Source: Liolophura sinensis
Lineage: Eukaryota; Mollusca; Polyplacophora; Chitonida; Chitonidae
Reading direction: 5' to 3'
Length of the DNA: 64,000 bases
NCBI RefSeq assembly: GCF_032854445.1
Contig: NC_088295.1
Coordinates: forward strand, 56,091,249 to 56,155,248
Below are positions 46,301 to 57,515 of the stretch, one piece after another. Position 1 is the first letter of the stretch. Every line of letters starts with the position of its first letter. Position numbers and translations under genes: made by a program. Under the pieces are notes generated by a model. It worked only from the letters and a program-made list of their open reading frames with translations, made no database searches and had not been told where the DNA came from.

Positions 46301-49300
46301 TGAGTACATAAAATTACATGAGATGCCTGTAAACCGACTCAAAATGGATACCTTATGGCAGATGTGAGGTGATGCTGTGAATCGTAGCAGGCTATAACTT
46401 GTATGTAATACTGAAATATTTCAGCCTCACAATTTGAGTATAGTGGTTGATTAAACTTATATTTAACTTATATGTCACACTATATGAATTCCCGTCAACA
46501 AATATTTAACATCATGTTTGTTAGACTGTCGGATATTTTTTGTCGGTAAATGAAGACAACGGGGCTTTTGTCCGCCGGGGATTTTGTCCCGGATTCATGA
46601 CGGAACTGTTTCCTGGATTTATGTTTAGGTTTACGACAGCGATCAGGTTTGTTCTTGTGTCAGTGTCAGTTTTTTGTCTGTGCACTGTCAGGTTTGTGCA
46701 AGTATCAATGCCAGGTTTCTGCCTGTGTCAATGCCAGGTTTGTGTCTGTGCCAATGCCAGTTTTGTGCCGGTGCCAATGCCAGGTTTGTTCGTGTGTCAA
46801 TGCCAGGTTTGTGTCTGTATCAGTGTCAGGTTTTTGTCTGTATCAGTGTCAGGTTTGTGTTTGTGTCAATGCCAGGTTTGTGCCTGTGTTTGTGCCAGTT
46901 TTTTGCCTCTGTCAATGTCAGGTTTGTGCCTGTGTTAATGTCAGGTTTGTGCCTGTGTTAATGTCAGGTTTGTTCCTGTGCAAATATCTGGTTTGTGCCA
47001 GAGTCAATGTCAGTTTTGTGCCAGTGTCAATGTCAGGTTTTTACCTGTGTCAATGTCAGGTTTGTGCCTATGTCAATGCATGGTTTGTGCCTGTTTTAAT
47101 GTCAGGTTTGTTCCTGTGCAAATATCTGGTTTGTGCCAGTGTCAATGCCAGTTTTGTGCCAGTGTCAATGTCAGGTTTGTGCCTGTGTCAATGCCAGGTT
47201 TGTGCCTGTGTCAATGCTAGGTTTCTTCCTGTGTCAATGTCAGGCTTGTGCCTGTGTAAATGCTAGGTTTGTGCCTGTGTCACTGTCAGGTTTGTGCCAG
47301 TGTCAATGCCAGGTTTGTGTCTATGTCAATTCCAGTTTTGTGACTGTGTCAATGCGAGGTTTGTGTCTGTGTCAATGCCAGTTCTGTGACTGTGTCAATG
47401 TCAGGCTTGTGTCTGTGTCAGTGTCAGGCTTGCGACTGTGTCAATGTAAGGTTTCTGGCAGGTTTGTGACTGTGTCAATGCCAGGTTTGTGTCTGTGTTA
47501 TTCACTCGTCTGTGTCTATGTCAATGTTAGGTTTGCTCCTGTATTAACATCAGATTTGTGCCTGTATTAATGTCAGGTTTGTGCCTGTGTCAATGCCAGT
47601 TTTTTGCCCGTGCGAATGTCAGGTTTGTGTCTGTGTCAGTGTCAGGTTTGTGCCTTTGTGAATGTCAGGTTTGTGCCTGCATCACAGTCAGGTTTATGGG
47701 AGAAAGTTTGCAGTCTGACAAACGGGAACCCAGTTGGGCAGGTGGCCTTAGTCATTACAGCCGACTTTTTATAGAACTCATTTGACGAGTAGCTTACATC
47801 CGTCACACTGGGGACAGGAAATGCTATTGATTACGACGTAAAGTACCAAATAAATACACATATAAATGAATGATGGAATTAACTAAGTAATAGTTCAAAC
47901 TTGGTAAAAGAACAATTATGTGGTGTCTGTTTTTGTTGCAGTAAACTGTTCCTCTCATACGGCGCATGGACAGAAACCAGGTAAACTTCTTTCATATGTA
48001 GCTACCTCAGAGAGTGAATATTCTATGCAGTCTTTATTCTATACGTGGATTTCCCATGGACGTTGCCTGCCTCCCTTCCACCATGATGCTGACCGGCGCC
48101 ATATAAGTGAAACTTTCTTGAATACGGCGTAATACTTCTATCAAATGATTGAATAAAATTAATAACCCTAATTACCACTATATCGACCTGTAAATGCCTA
48201 CCTCTTGCACCCCTTGGCCTTCCACTGTTAACGGTGAACATGAATCTTGACCAACATTGGAGTAAAGTGTAAGTAAAATTTCTGATCTTTCTAAGTGCTA
48301 TCAAAACAAAACTGGGTAAATTTAATCATTTTTTTAGATGAAAAAGCGACGGCAAGAACATCTGTGATAGAGTTTCAAATGAGAACTAAAACGGCAACAC
48401 TTCCGGTGTTACCGGAAGTTACATCATCTTCCACGCTCACACTGACTCAGTCCTCAGGTGTAAGCACCACACTAATTTCTGCATCTTGTGAGAAAAGTAC
48501 AGGTAAGTTCTGTTTTACTAAGTCTTAAAGCTAATGTGGTCATCAGTATTTAGAAATCTAGCCGTGAGTTTTATTTATTTATTTGATTAAGTTTTAACGT
48601 AATACTCAAGCGTTTCCCCGTTCCTCGAGACAAGTTAGTTTTAGTGTAGGAGGAAAGCATGTAGCCATGCATACAGTAAACCACCTGCTAGTGACAAAAG
48701 TCACGTGATGTCTCGTTTACTTTATATAAGAACAATTAAGCGATCTGTGAACGCACGCGGCCGCTTATTGTTACCAATAAGGGTTCTCTCTTTGAAATTT
48801 GAAACCATATACATGTGGAATACTGTATATGTATAAAGAACAACAAGGTGGGAGTATTCTGGATGGCCTTCGCTCCTTCAGACTTCAAACAAAATAAAGC
48901 AGTTTCTATAATACATTCAGTCGTGGGATTACCTGTAATCGTCTACACAAGCATTAGCCGGCACATTCTTAGTTCCTCGTTGCATAACACAGACATTTCC
49001 TAAAACCATCTTTCCTCTGTATGCGAAGCTAGTTGTTGTAACATCAATTTTCCATGTGCCACTTGCGGGTAGACAGAGGAAAGGTAATTCTGTAAAATTT
49101 CAGTCTTACCTGAGGAAGAGCTGATAAAATTTTGACTACAAAATACACCATATGATAAACTGACTGACTGTTTTAATAATGTATATGCTTGGAGATGAAT
49201 ACAAGAATAGATTATTTCAGCTCTAAAAAGAAATGCCGTTCTTTATTCCTGCACATCATTCTAAATCGTCTGGGGGAGGGAGGTACTCTTTGGCCGAGTT

Positions 49301-52300
49301 GTTAGCGTGCTAGCGCAGCAGAATACCCAGGAGACTTTTAACAATACGATTGCAGTGAGTTCAAATCCTGCCAGAAGCTGGCCTCTTCTCCTGTTGTGGG
49401 TTTTCCTCAGGCTCTGCCCAGTTTTCCTCCCACCACAACGCTGAGTACCGCATAAAACTCCAACCAGAAAAAATAAATGAACAAAGAGTTAATAGATGGG
49501 ATTTAATTAACACATTGTGTGTTATGAAAAGTTAACCTCAAACAACAAACGCCCACCTCAGCTCTTCCCCTCATAGTTGTTTCACGGTATTCACAATGTA
49601 CATCACTGACCAACAGGATGATTTTTAACAAATTCTGATTTAGATGTGGCTGTAACAGTAATTACAGCGGGTGTGGTCACTTGTGTTGCCTTGGTTACTT
49701 GCCTTGTGTCGGTGTATATATGGAAGAGAAGGTAAGCAAACGTATTTTGTAAACCTTTTATCGCCCTTTTTCCTTAATCCGCTATCGGAATTTTGTGAAA
49801 AGAATGTGGTACAATGGATTTGAACCCTAATACGGAGACACTATGATGGCATTAATACAAATTCATTTTCCTTTGCGTATGGGATGACTTACAGGATTCC
49901 GCCATGCACGTATTTACAGCACTGGAAATTATTAAAGAAACCAGAAAAAATAGTTAATTTCTACAAAAATAGTGTAGTTAAATTGCTGTGATATTTCTGA
50001 AAGTTGACATACCTAGAATTTGCATATCCCAGAATAAATGAAAAAGTTATCATTGAGTTTGAGCTATGAATATATTCTGGGCCCGAGTACTGTCTGTTTT
50101 TTTTTTTTGGACAGAAGTGTATCAAGCCTTAGTCTCAAGTGAGTATCAACACTGATGTCAACGTCAATTCTGCACATATAACAGAAACGTTTTTTTTTTT
50201 AACTTATTCGGCTCTGTAAGAGAAATGTACAATTTAGAGTATTTTATTGTGTTATTTTCATATATGTGTGAAACTCTGACTGAAATATACATGCTATTTT
50301 CATTTCACTGACTCCATATATACCCCCTTGATTTCAATAATCCGGACATAAAGAAAGCACTTTAACAACTATTAGCACGCATTAACAAAACATGGAATAA
50401 ATTCAAGAAACACGTTAATTTGAATTGAATGGATGAATTATGGCCACATGTTTATTACTGAAAATTACATCAAACGACTGACGAGACCCTCACAAGGACG
50501 CTGAACATCAGCCTTACCATCACAGGATGAATCAGCCTCTATTTCATACAGCTTATTTAGTTCACCCCACGCAAAAACAAAGCGGGGATGTCAAATGCTC
50601 GCTCCTTGAGACATTCAAAGGTAGCCCATATCTCTTGCCAAATACACAGACGATACACCAAATGTCCGCTCCTTGATAAATTTGAAGGTAGACATGTCTC
50701 TGGTGAAATACATAGATGATACGTCAAACACGCGTTCCTTGAGAAATTCAATGGGTAGTCCATATCTCTAGAGAAATACATAGATGATACGCAATAAAGT
50801 CTCACTTGCACCTCCACGGCCTTGCCGCACTGTGACTGCATGTATTAAACACAGCTCGCGGGCAAGAACCACGCTACTCCTCAGAGACTGTGACGAGTGC
50901 CAGCTAAGTTGATATATGAAACAAATATTCACACAGCAACAGTACTTTGCTAAGAAAGAATTCAAAATACAAAGCATATGCGGCAATTTACTTCCCAAGG
51001 TCACCAATATGATGAAAGTACCAATAAAACTGTGGCAAATTTGTGCCCGAGAAGAAGTGTAGACAATCTAAAATCCGCTTAACGCTAGTAACGGACCAAA
51101 GCTATACAGGAATGCTTTCCCTGATAATTTACTTATATATGTTATAAATACAATGACAATAAATATAAGATAAACGGAACAATAATAACCTTAGTGCCCG
51201 CTTTATCACTGGGTGTGATGGAAGGGAGTTAAAATCAGAACGTTGATTAATGAACTAGCTCTTTACATCGGCCAGACTGTGAAAGGAAAGACCTCACGGC
51301 AGGGAGAGACAGCTGGACCAAGGGGGATAACTCTAACTACCCGTTTCACAATCACCACAGAGCTGGATACATCACCCAAGCCGATACACCACTAAAAATT
51401 CCTCCTATGTAATAATACTGTTTACCCTGTATAAATGATCAACAAGTTGAATAACATGGTCGCTGTGTGTTTATTGCAAATGTTGCATATAGACAAACAT
51501 GAGGGAGAAATGTTATTTGGTAGCTCTTTCAGACTAACCGTGCAAGATACAGTGGTGCATCCTGTGTCAGACTTGGCAAAAGTCCTCTGCGTTTATTCTT
51601 GTGGGCGTGGCTAACTATCCCATGAGCGAGTTTATGTCTCCCCTGTCGATCGGTTATTTTGTCTGAAACATCGTTTCAGTCCTTTTGCATTATTATAGCT
51701 GTAAGGCTCAGTTTATAGACACAAATAGAAAGGTATGGAAATTTCATTAGGTGTTGAAGTACCTTATTTAAGTTGAATAACTTATTTAATTAAACAATAG
51801 AGAAAAATATGTTTATATCTTATCAACTTAAACAGATGAAAGTAACAATATATATGCTACATTTTAAAAATTCATCGCCTTTTGGAGAGCTGTACAACTC
51901 AGTCATTGTTTTATTTGCTCTCTTTTAAACTTAGCAGACCAACACAAATGTCACGACGAAGTTTTCGGAAAGACGCCCCTAGCGTTTTGCCAAATAGCAA
52001 TTCTGGCCTGACGAATCCACCATTCCACGTTGATCTCCAGACTCGACAAGATCAGCCCGAGGGCCTGGAAGACAGAACGGAAATGTTGACTTATGATACT
52101 GCGGGTAGTTATCTGACGCCGATTTTCAGGCCGACTCGTCAGCCAGATTCTCAGTTTACAGGAATGGATCACGGGGCCGAACTCAGGTCTTTTAACACTG
52201 GTGAAGAGGATGATGGGTATTGTACGCCACTCTCCGACCAGAATCCGCTGTACGAGGTTCTCGGGGAACGAGAGACCGTGGCAGATGAACACCCCTACAG

Positions 52301-52316
52301 CCAAATGCGTTACTGA
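43291..52316 (+). CDS. gene C: Cys-rich type I receptor with Tyr-motif tail
   Basis: Six exons give an open frame of 328 residues: 43291-43363, 45471-45710, 47942-47980, 48338-48502, 49644-49731 and 51935-52316. Order: signal peptide (1-24), nine-cysteine domain (about 25-104) with a tenth cysteine in a 13-residue exon, Ser/Thr stalk (118-172), TM (173-201), and a tail of about 127 residues with six tyrosines. Ectodomain junctions are all phase 1; the TM exon runs phase 1 to 2. I do not recognise the Cys-rich fold. The tail start (RPTQ) and the C terminus (YSQMRY-stop) mark it as a paralogue of gene 1. NPLYEVL (NPxY) and YSQM (the YxxM class that binds PI3-kinase p85) suggest endocytic or activating signalling; this is inference. 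Confidence 0.82.
44410..44640. repeat. 48 bp tandem repeat, about 4.8 copies
   Basis: Near-perfect 48-bp units ('atagacatttgtataccatc' + 'cgtcaatcatttgcacatgc' + 'gtcaaaat') in intron 1 of gene C. Because 48 is divisible by 3, both strands stay open across the array. I do not take this as coding. Confidence 0.9.
45471..45710 (+). CDS. gene C Cys-rich ectodomain exon
   Basis: Acceptor tctgttcacag, 240 nt, donor G|GTATGT, phase 1 to 1. Nine cysteines, with CPKGN near the start and a CCLIC cluster. The spacing of the first cysteines resembles gene 1 (8767 onwards). No family is recognised. Confidence 0.8.
46640..47700. repeat. 24 bp minisatellite, more than 40 copies
   Basis: Units such as 'gtgtcaatgccaggtttgtg' + 'cctg', in an intron of gene C. 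The unit is a multiple of 3 without stops, so all three plus-strand frames stay open over long stretches and yield Cys/Val/Gln-rich pseudo-proteins of up to 205 codons. Confidence 0.92.
47942..47980 (+). CDS. gene C 13-residue exon
   Basis: Acceptor tttttgttgcag, 39 nt, donor G|GTAAAC, phase 1 to 1. It adds VNCSSHTAHGQKP, with the tenth ectodomain cysteine and an NCS sequon. Being small and symmetric, it could be skipped without a frame change. Confidence 0.6.
48045..48160 (+). mobile_element. SINE family 1, 3' fragment
   Basis: 'ccaccatgatgctgaccggc' + 'gccatataagtgaaactttc' + 'ttgaatacggcgtaatactt' mark a 5'-truncated family 1 copy in a gene C intron. Confidence 0.75.
48338..48502 (+). CDS. 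gene C stalk exon, Ser/Thr-rich
   Basis: Acceptor ttttttag, 165 nt, donor G|GTAAGT, phase 1 to 1. The peptide is rich in Thr and Ser (TATLPVLPEVTSSSTLTLTQ) with one cysteine near its end, comparable to gene 1 (TATLPV is shared). Confidence 0.75.
49275..49475 (+). mobile_element. SINE family 1, internally shortened copy
   Basis: Head 'tttggccgagttgttagcgt' + 'gctagcgcagcagaa', B-box-like 'gagttcaaatcctgcc', then 'ggctctgcccagttttcctc' and a 'cgcataaaactccaaccag' tail. Confidence 0.75.
49644..49731 (+). CDS. gene C transmembrane exon
   Basis: Acceptor ctgatttag, 88 nt, donor AG|GTAAGC, phase 1 to 2. Single helix (VITAGVVTCVALVTCLVSVY) followed by WKR. Confidence 0.8.
51935..52316 (+). CDS. 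gene C cytoplasmic tail exon
   Basis: Acceptor taaacttag, phase 2, 127 codons to TGA. It starts RPTQMSRRSFRK (basic) and holds LTYDTA, GSYLTPI, GYCTPL, NPLYEVL and HPYSQMRY-stop. A 117-codon minus-strand frame overlapping it is a shadow. Confidence 0.85.
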
Positions 52317-53036
52317 CTTTTACCACTGTAAAAGGACAATTGTATACATCAGTCCGGTTCTTCATGATAATTATTAACGTAGAATTACAGCCTGAAAAAT
52401 TTGAATGCGCGTACGTGTTGGAGACAATCTCCACACTTTCTGCAAGGACGCTAGGGGAGTATGCTGCCTCAGTGAAGCACTATGCCAAAGATAACAGGCA
52501 TGACACTACACTCACCTATGCAGTACACAAACATCTCATCGACAAGTATACTTGTTCTTGCCCTATTAAGCTTTGGTACAATTTCTGCGAAGTATTGCGT
52601 CCAAGAAACAGGCTCCATACTTAAATGTGACTCTAGCAACTCTCACATACGAGAATGAACTCAAAGATTACATTCCATGGTAAAGTGTACTATAGGAATA
52701 GCAGGCTACTCATAGCCTATTTACGTCACACTGAGCGTTAACCATTATAAATGGTGTTTTTGTTATCTGAATATAGGTATGGTGTAATTTTAGAATAAAT
52801 GCACGCAGTTGTGAATATAATACTAGAAAACAATGCGACAAGATAGAAGTGTGCTTAAAAGTGTCAATGTGGTCAAAATAAACATAGGATGTATACATTA
52901 GAATTCAACAATACAACACGAATAAATGCATTTTCCGATGCAGTTTTGCTAATTCCTCTGCCGTTTTATTGTAATAACAAATAGTACCAATATTGGATGT
53001 CTGTTGCAGCCATTCTCATATTAATTATATTTATAA
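52317..53036. other. 3' flank of gene C
   Basis: Probable 3' UTR followed by intergenic DNA. AATAAA at 52794-52799, 478 nt after the stop, is a candidate polyadenylation signal. Confidence 0.4.
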
Positions 53037-53283
53037 ATTTTTTTTTTATCTTATTGGTGTTTTAAGCCGTATTCAAGAGTATTTCACTTATACGATGGCG
53101 GCCAGCATTATCGTGGATGAGACAGAGCAGAACCCAGAGGAAAACCACGATCATCCGCAAGATGCTGCCAGACCTTCCCACGTACCTGCGGAGAGGTAGC
53201 CAGCATGAACTGCGCTTGAACTTACAGGCTCCTGGGTCATTCGCCGTGCTGACGTGCTACCCCACTCGGCCACGGAGGCCTGC
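53037..53283 (-). mobile_element. SINE family 1, near full-length copy
   Basis: On the minus strand it begins GCAGGCCTCCGTGGCCGAGT, has GTTCAAGCGCAGTTCATGCT, and ends AATACGGCTTAAAACACC plus an A-rich tail. Confidence 0.88.
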
Positions 53284-54231
53284 ATCTTAGTTTTATCTTA
53301 ATATCTCAAATTTATGCTATTTGTTATCTATAAGCATCAAACTGCACACGTACTTATATTATTATATCTCTTTCTTGTCATGCGTAATATAAATAACCAG
53401 ATGGGCCGCTGAGAGGTAATAATGGGTTGTAATTAAAATGATCATTTAACCGGACAGGACTTTGCAGCACAAGTAAAGATTTTCACTATGGGCTGATTAG
53501 TGATTTAGAATGTTGTGAGGAGACGGTTGTCGATGAATATACCTTGTCTAAAACTGTATCACCTAAAGCGAGAGTATCCCAAGGATCAGTTCCAAGACTC
53601 CTGCTGTTTGTAGTATAATTTGTCACATATATTTTATTTACGCTATACTGATACGTCCGCGTTGAGGTTAATGGGTGGAGGAAATCGGAGTGCTCGACGT
53701 AAGGTTCGAAAAGTAGCTGTTTCAGCAGCTCAAAGCCGGTGTCTAGGTTAGTTTACAAAATCGTTTTTAATTTGCATAAAACTTGCCCAATAACTTGATG
53801 ATATGAGATAACCCATATCAACACGGTTTGTTCACATTGTTGTTTGCCAACATAACCAAGACTATCTTGGTTTTTTAGAGAATTTTTATTTTAACAAATG
53901 TAAGCAAAATGGTACAAAATAGCCCAGCAGAAATACATCAGGTGGGAAGAAAGCTTTAAAGAGTATTTTGTTTAATGTGTCGACAAAAATTTATTACTAT
54001 TTGCATTTCGTTTAATGTAATTAAATCAAAAATTTTAGAAAATTGGTAAAATATAGATTTTAAAATGTCCATAATTATTATCTCCCTGATTATTCCAATT
54101 ATCGACTGATAATTTCAAAATGTTTAAACATTTCCCTAATAGTATACAAAAGCTGCAGGCATAATTATTTTGGATTCTGCTCGGCATAATTAAAAGTAGA
54201 CGTGTGAATGATGTGCACTTCTTCAAACGGT
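53284..54231. other. intergenic DNA
   Basis: AT-rich. I see no gene or element. Confidence 0.35.
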
Positions 54232-54595
54232 ACTGGCCCGGATAGCACAGTTGGTAGAGCGTCCGCTTCGGGGCCGGTAGATCTAGAATCAATCCTTGAT
54301 CGAGTCACACCTAAGACTTTATAAGAGGAAGTTGTAACTTCCTCGTTTGGCGTTCAGCATGAAAGGGATAGTGCAACGACTGGTTGTCCCGTATCAGTAT
54401 AATTGCTTGGGCGGGACGGCTTACTTGCCTTCGGTAAGTCGTCTCAGTGAAGCAGCACTAAATAAAAGAGCGGTAGAAATCCGTCCTGCAACAAGGAGGC
54501 ACGTTACACGTGCATGCACCCTAAGGATTCCTTCGTCGTCATATGACTGAAAAATTGTTGAGTACGACGTTCAACCCCAAGCACTCACTCACTCT
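54232..54595 (+). mobile_element. SINE family 2, full-length copy
   Basis: Head GGCCCGGATAGCACAGTTGG + TAGAGCGTCCGCT, body 'acttgccttcggtaagtcgt' and 'caaggaggcacgttacacgt', tail 'ttgagtacgacgttcaaccc' with a (CACT)n end. This is the reference copy for the family in this window. Confidence 0.92.
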
Positions 54596-55629
54596 TTAAA
54601 TGGCTGCTGAGAAGTTACGTACATGTACTTATATGTTCGATGTATAAAATCACTATGTTCCATCCACTAAAAATAATTTAACAAAACCCATTTAATCCGA
54701 TATTTTGCATGCATGTAGCCTGAATATGCATTGTCCTAACCCTTGGCTTTTGTTGTTGTTTCATTGAAATGACGATCACGACGAAAGAGTGACGTACGCT
54801 CACATATTATTCCTGGTACTGTTGTGGCAAACTGACGACTTTATCTGCGCAACACAAAGACCCATTAGATTTACACAAAATGCGATCGCTGTGGGTTCAA
54901 TTCTCGACTATCATCCTGTGTCATTGAGTGTACATGTGCTGAGGGCCTTCAGACAAACCCCATAAACGTCTACTCTTCGACATATTGACTTCAGGAGGTG
55001 TCAAAGGCGGATATATGACAGTCGATCTCCAGATTTTTGCTTTTCAAAACTTGGACACTCAGCATCCTAGTGTACACAAATGGCCGAGTGCCTCCTGTGG
55101 GCGTGTAACATTGTACACACTCATCTCCATGCTTTAAGCAATGTCATCAGGGTTTGAAATCCCCACGTGCTTCTACGAAACAAAGACTAGTTTTACTTTG
55201 CGTGTGTCTGAATTCCACAGTTTTACTCCGTTTGAAAATGTGAAATCTGGATATTTTTATGGAGGTGCATTTTAAAAATAAGCACAGGCTATTAAATCGG
55301 ATAGTTTATTTTTCTCCTTTGTTTCAGCCTTGGTTGTGCCATAACCTAAGGCATTACTAAGCTATAGGCATAACTCCTGTACGCAGACCAGTGAGGCCAG
55401 TATAGGGATTAACGTTCATAATATGACATGTGGAGGACTAACCATTCTACTGTTAGAGGGATAGGGCTTCGGTGGTTTGTATTGAACAATGTTTCGCCAA
55501 TCACACACGTGATCTTGGAATACATACCTGGAACGTTCGTTATTCGGTTGAAGATTGGTTTGTGAATGTCTGAATCGACGCTTCGATTGACAAGCGTACA
55601 AGAAAGTTTTGACACTCAGTGTCAGTTTA
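54596..55629. other. intergenic DNA
   Basis: No gene recognised. The 60-70-codon minus-strand frames at 55409-55615 overlap one another and have no domain. Confidence 0.35.
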
Positions 55630-55892
55630 AGTATATTTATTTATTTATTTGATTGGTGATTTTCCCCTTTCTAAAAAGTGTAGCTGTTGCCAGCATCAAG
55701 GTGGGGGAAATGAAAACCCGGCACTGCCAGGGGGAAACCGATGGCTATCTACAGGTTGCCGGTGGACCTTTCCACATACGACCGGAGAGGAAGCATGAGC
55801 TGGACATAATCTCACAGCGACCACTGGTTAGAAGCTACCGGGTAATTATGTTGCACCAACACGCTAATCACTAGGCCACGGAGACTCCTAAA
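55630..55892 (-). mobile_element. SINE family 1, near full-length copy
   Basis: The plus strand shows 'ttatttatttatttgattgg' at the left and 'ctaggccacggagactcc' (reverse of the tRNA-like head) at the right. It stands about where a gene A-type TM exon would be expected in the gene B copy. Confidence 0.85.
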
Positions 55893-56544
55893 ATAAGAGT
55901 ATGTGAACATGAATAACAGCAGTCATGTAGTGGAAATGCTGCGATCTGACTAAAACTTCTAAGTATCTCCTGCTTTCAGTCCACTTAAAATATGTAAGTT
56001 TATGTTTAGTCATCAAGTGCATAACAACAGGAAACGTGGTCCATATGAAATGTAAGATAAGCCTTTACATGCAAATTACCAGAAGTACGACCCAAAACCT
56101 TGGCGCATGAAGTTGGTAGTTTTTATATTACCTGCCTGTTTCCCAATGGATGTGAAGACATTCGTTATGGTTTTGTTTTGATAATAAATGAGCATATTTG
56201 TTTTAAAACACGCCTCATTTTTTACACGTCTTGCTTAAGTTCCAGAAACATCCCTTCGTAATTTATGGAGATATAGGAGAAATAACCAGGCATGTAAAAC
56301 GTCATGCACATTTTGATAATAGAACATAGAATTTATAAAATTACAACTGTGAGACAGGATATATACATATAAACAAAATGATGCACATAAAATTTGAGAA
56401 GGATAGTATATAGTCGTATGTTTTCATACAGTAACTAAATATTGCATAGTATCCCAAATTACATGATGAGTTAACCAACAATGCAACAGGTGAGTCAACT
56501 GTGGAGAGTTGAGATCCATGCTTGCAAACCTAGAGATACTTGGA

Positions 56545-56550
56545 TTTATT
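56545..56550 (-). terminator. candidate polyadenylation signal of gene B
   Basis: AATAAA on the minus strand, 431 nt downstream of the gene B stop. Other A-rich variants lie nearby. Confidence 0.3.
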
Positions 56551-56980
56551 TATGAGCTTTGTAGACGTATAAAAATTATTTAAAAGCAGTGAAATAATGT
56601 AGTATACACAAAGGACAAAACATTTTCCAAGAAATTAAAAGGATGGAGACTTGGTTTCTAAAAGTCTTAACTTCCAATCATCGAATTTGAGTTGGACTCT
56701 TTGGAAAATCTTCTTGATTAATAAACCACTTAATTGCAGGCCGGCTAATGTGTATAGGGCGAGCCCTCAAAAGCAAACGTGATAGGACAGAACGAATTGA
56801 ATAGGTAATATTCCAAAAGCCAATTGAATGCAGTAAGGAAAGTGTTTTCAGTCCTTGATGTACGTGGTCCAACTACAAACGTCAAACAGCCACTTTTCCT
56901 TTCATGGAACAGCTTTTGAACTACTTATACTGCCACTGTCGCAATCCCTTACGTTCACAAGTCACCACCTTGGCAGTTAG

Positions 56981-57515
56981 TCAAGCGTCCAGATCTTGTT
57001 TTGCCCGTGTGTTAGCCCTGTTCAGAACATCATAAGGATTAGCCTCGGTCTCAGTCCTGGCTGGAACTGCCCTGCCTCGATGCAACTGATTATACGTCAT
57101 GTCGACGTCAGCATTTCCCGTGACACCGCCAATAACGTCATTAGAACTGCTCTCACCGTAAGAATGTCTGACCACGTGATCGTAATCTCCATGCACTTTA
57201 AAATGTGCAGCTTCCCCTTGTACTCGGTCGTAGTCGCCATGGTGATTTGTTCTTGCGGCGGATCCAACCGAGAATGCAGCGTCTCCTGAAGTGTTGGCCG
57301 CTCTTCCGGTTTTGTTGACCTTGGAGTACAAGTCGCTGACATTCGTCTCTGCAGCACGATTCCAGGGTGTGCCATTGTCGTCTCTCTCAAGCTGGTACAG
57401 CGAGTATCGGGAGTTAATGTTGTCGTAACCAGCGTTGGGTCGGCTGACGATCTGTGCCTCCGTGACGTCATCATCACGGTTGTGTGTTTGAGGAATAGGG
57501 GGCTTCTGTGCGGAC
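56981..57515 (-). CDS. gene B cytoplasmic tail exon
   Basis: Acceptor tgttttggtcag, phase 2, 178 codons to TGA 56981-56983. Hydrophilic, with PxxP-like KPPIPQ near the start. The two near-repeats HGDYDRV and HGDYDHV are separated by 13 residues and look like an internal duplication. Confidence 0.85.

Noticed and set aside
46649-47266. 205-codon plus-strand frame of Cys/Val/Gln-rich repeats
   Set aside because: It exists only because the 24-bp unit has no stop in any plus-strand frame; all three frames give similar long products. It lies inside a gene C intron.
51951-52304. 117-codon minus-strand frame opposite the gene C tail
   Set aside because: Shadow of the gene C last exon.
56996-57289. 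97-codon plus-strand frame opposite the gene B tail
   Set aside because: Shadow of the gene B tail exon, which has a paralogue-consistent splice site, phase and TM exon upstream.
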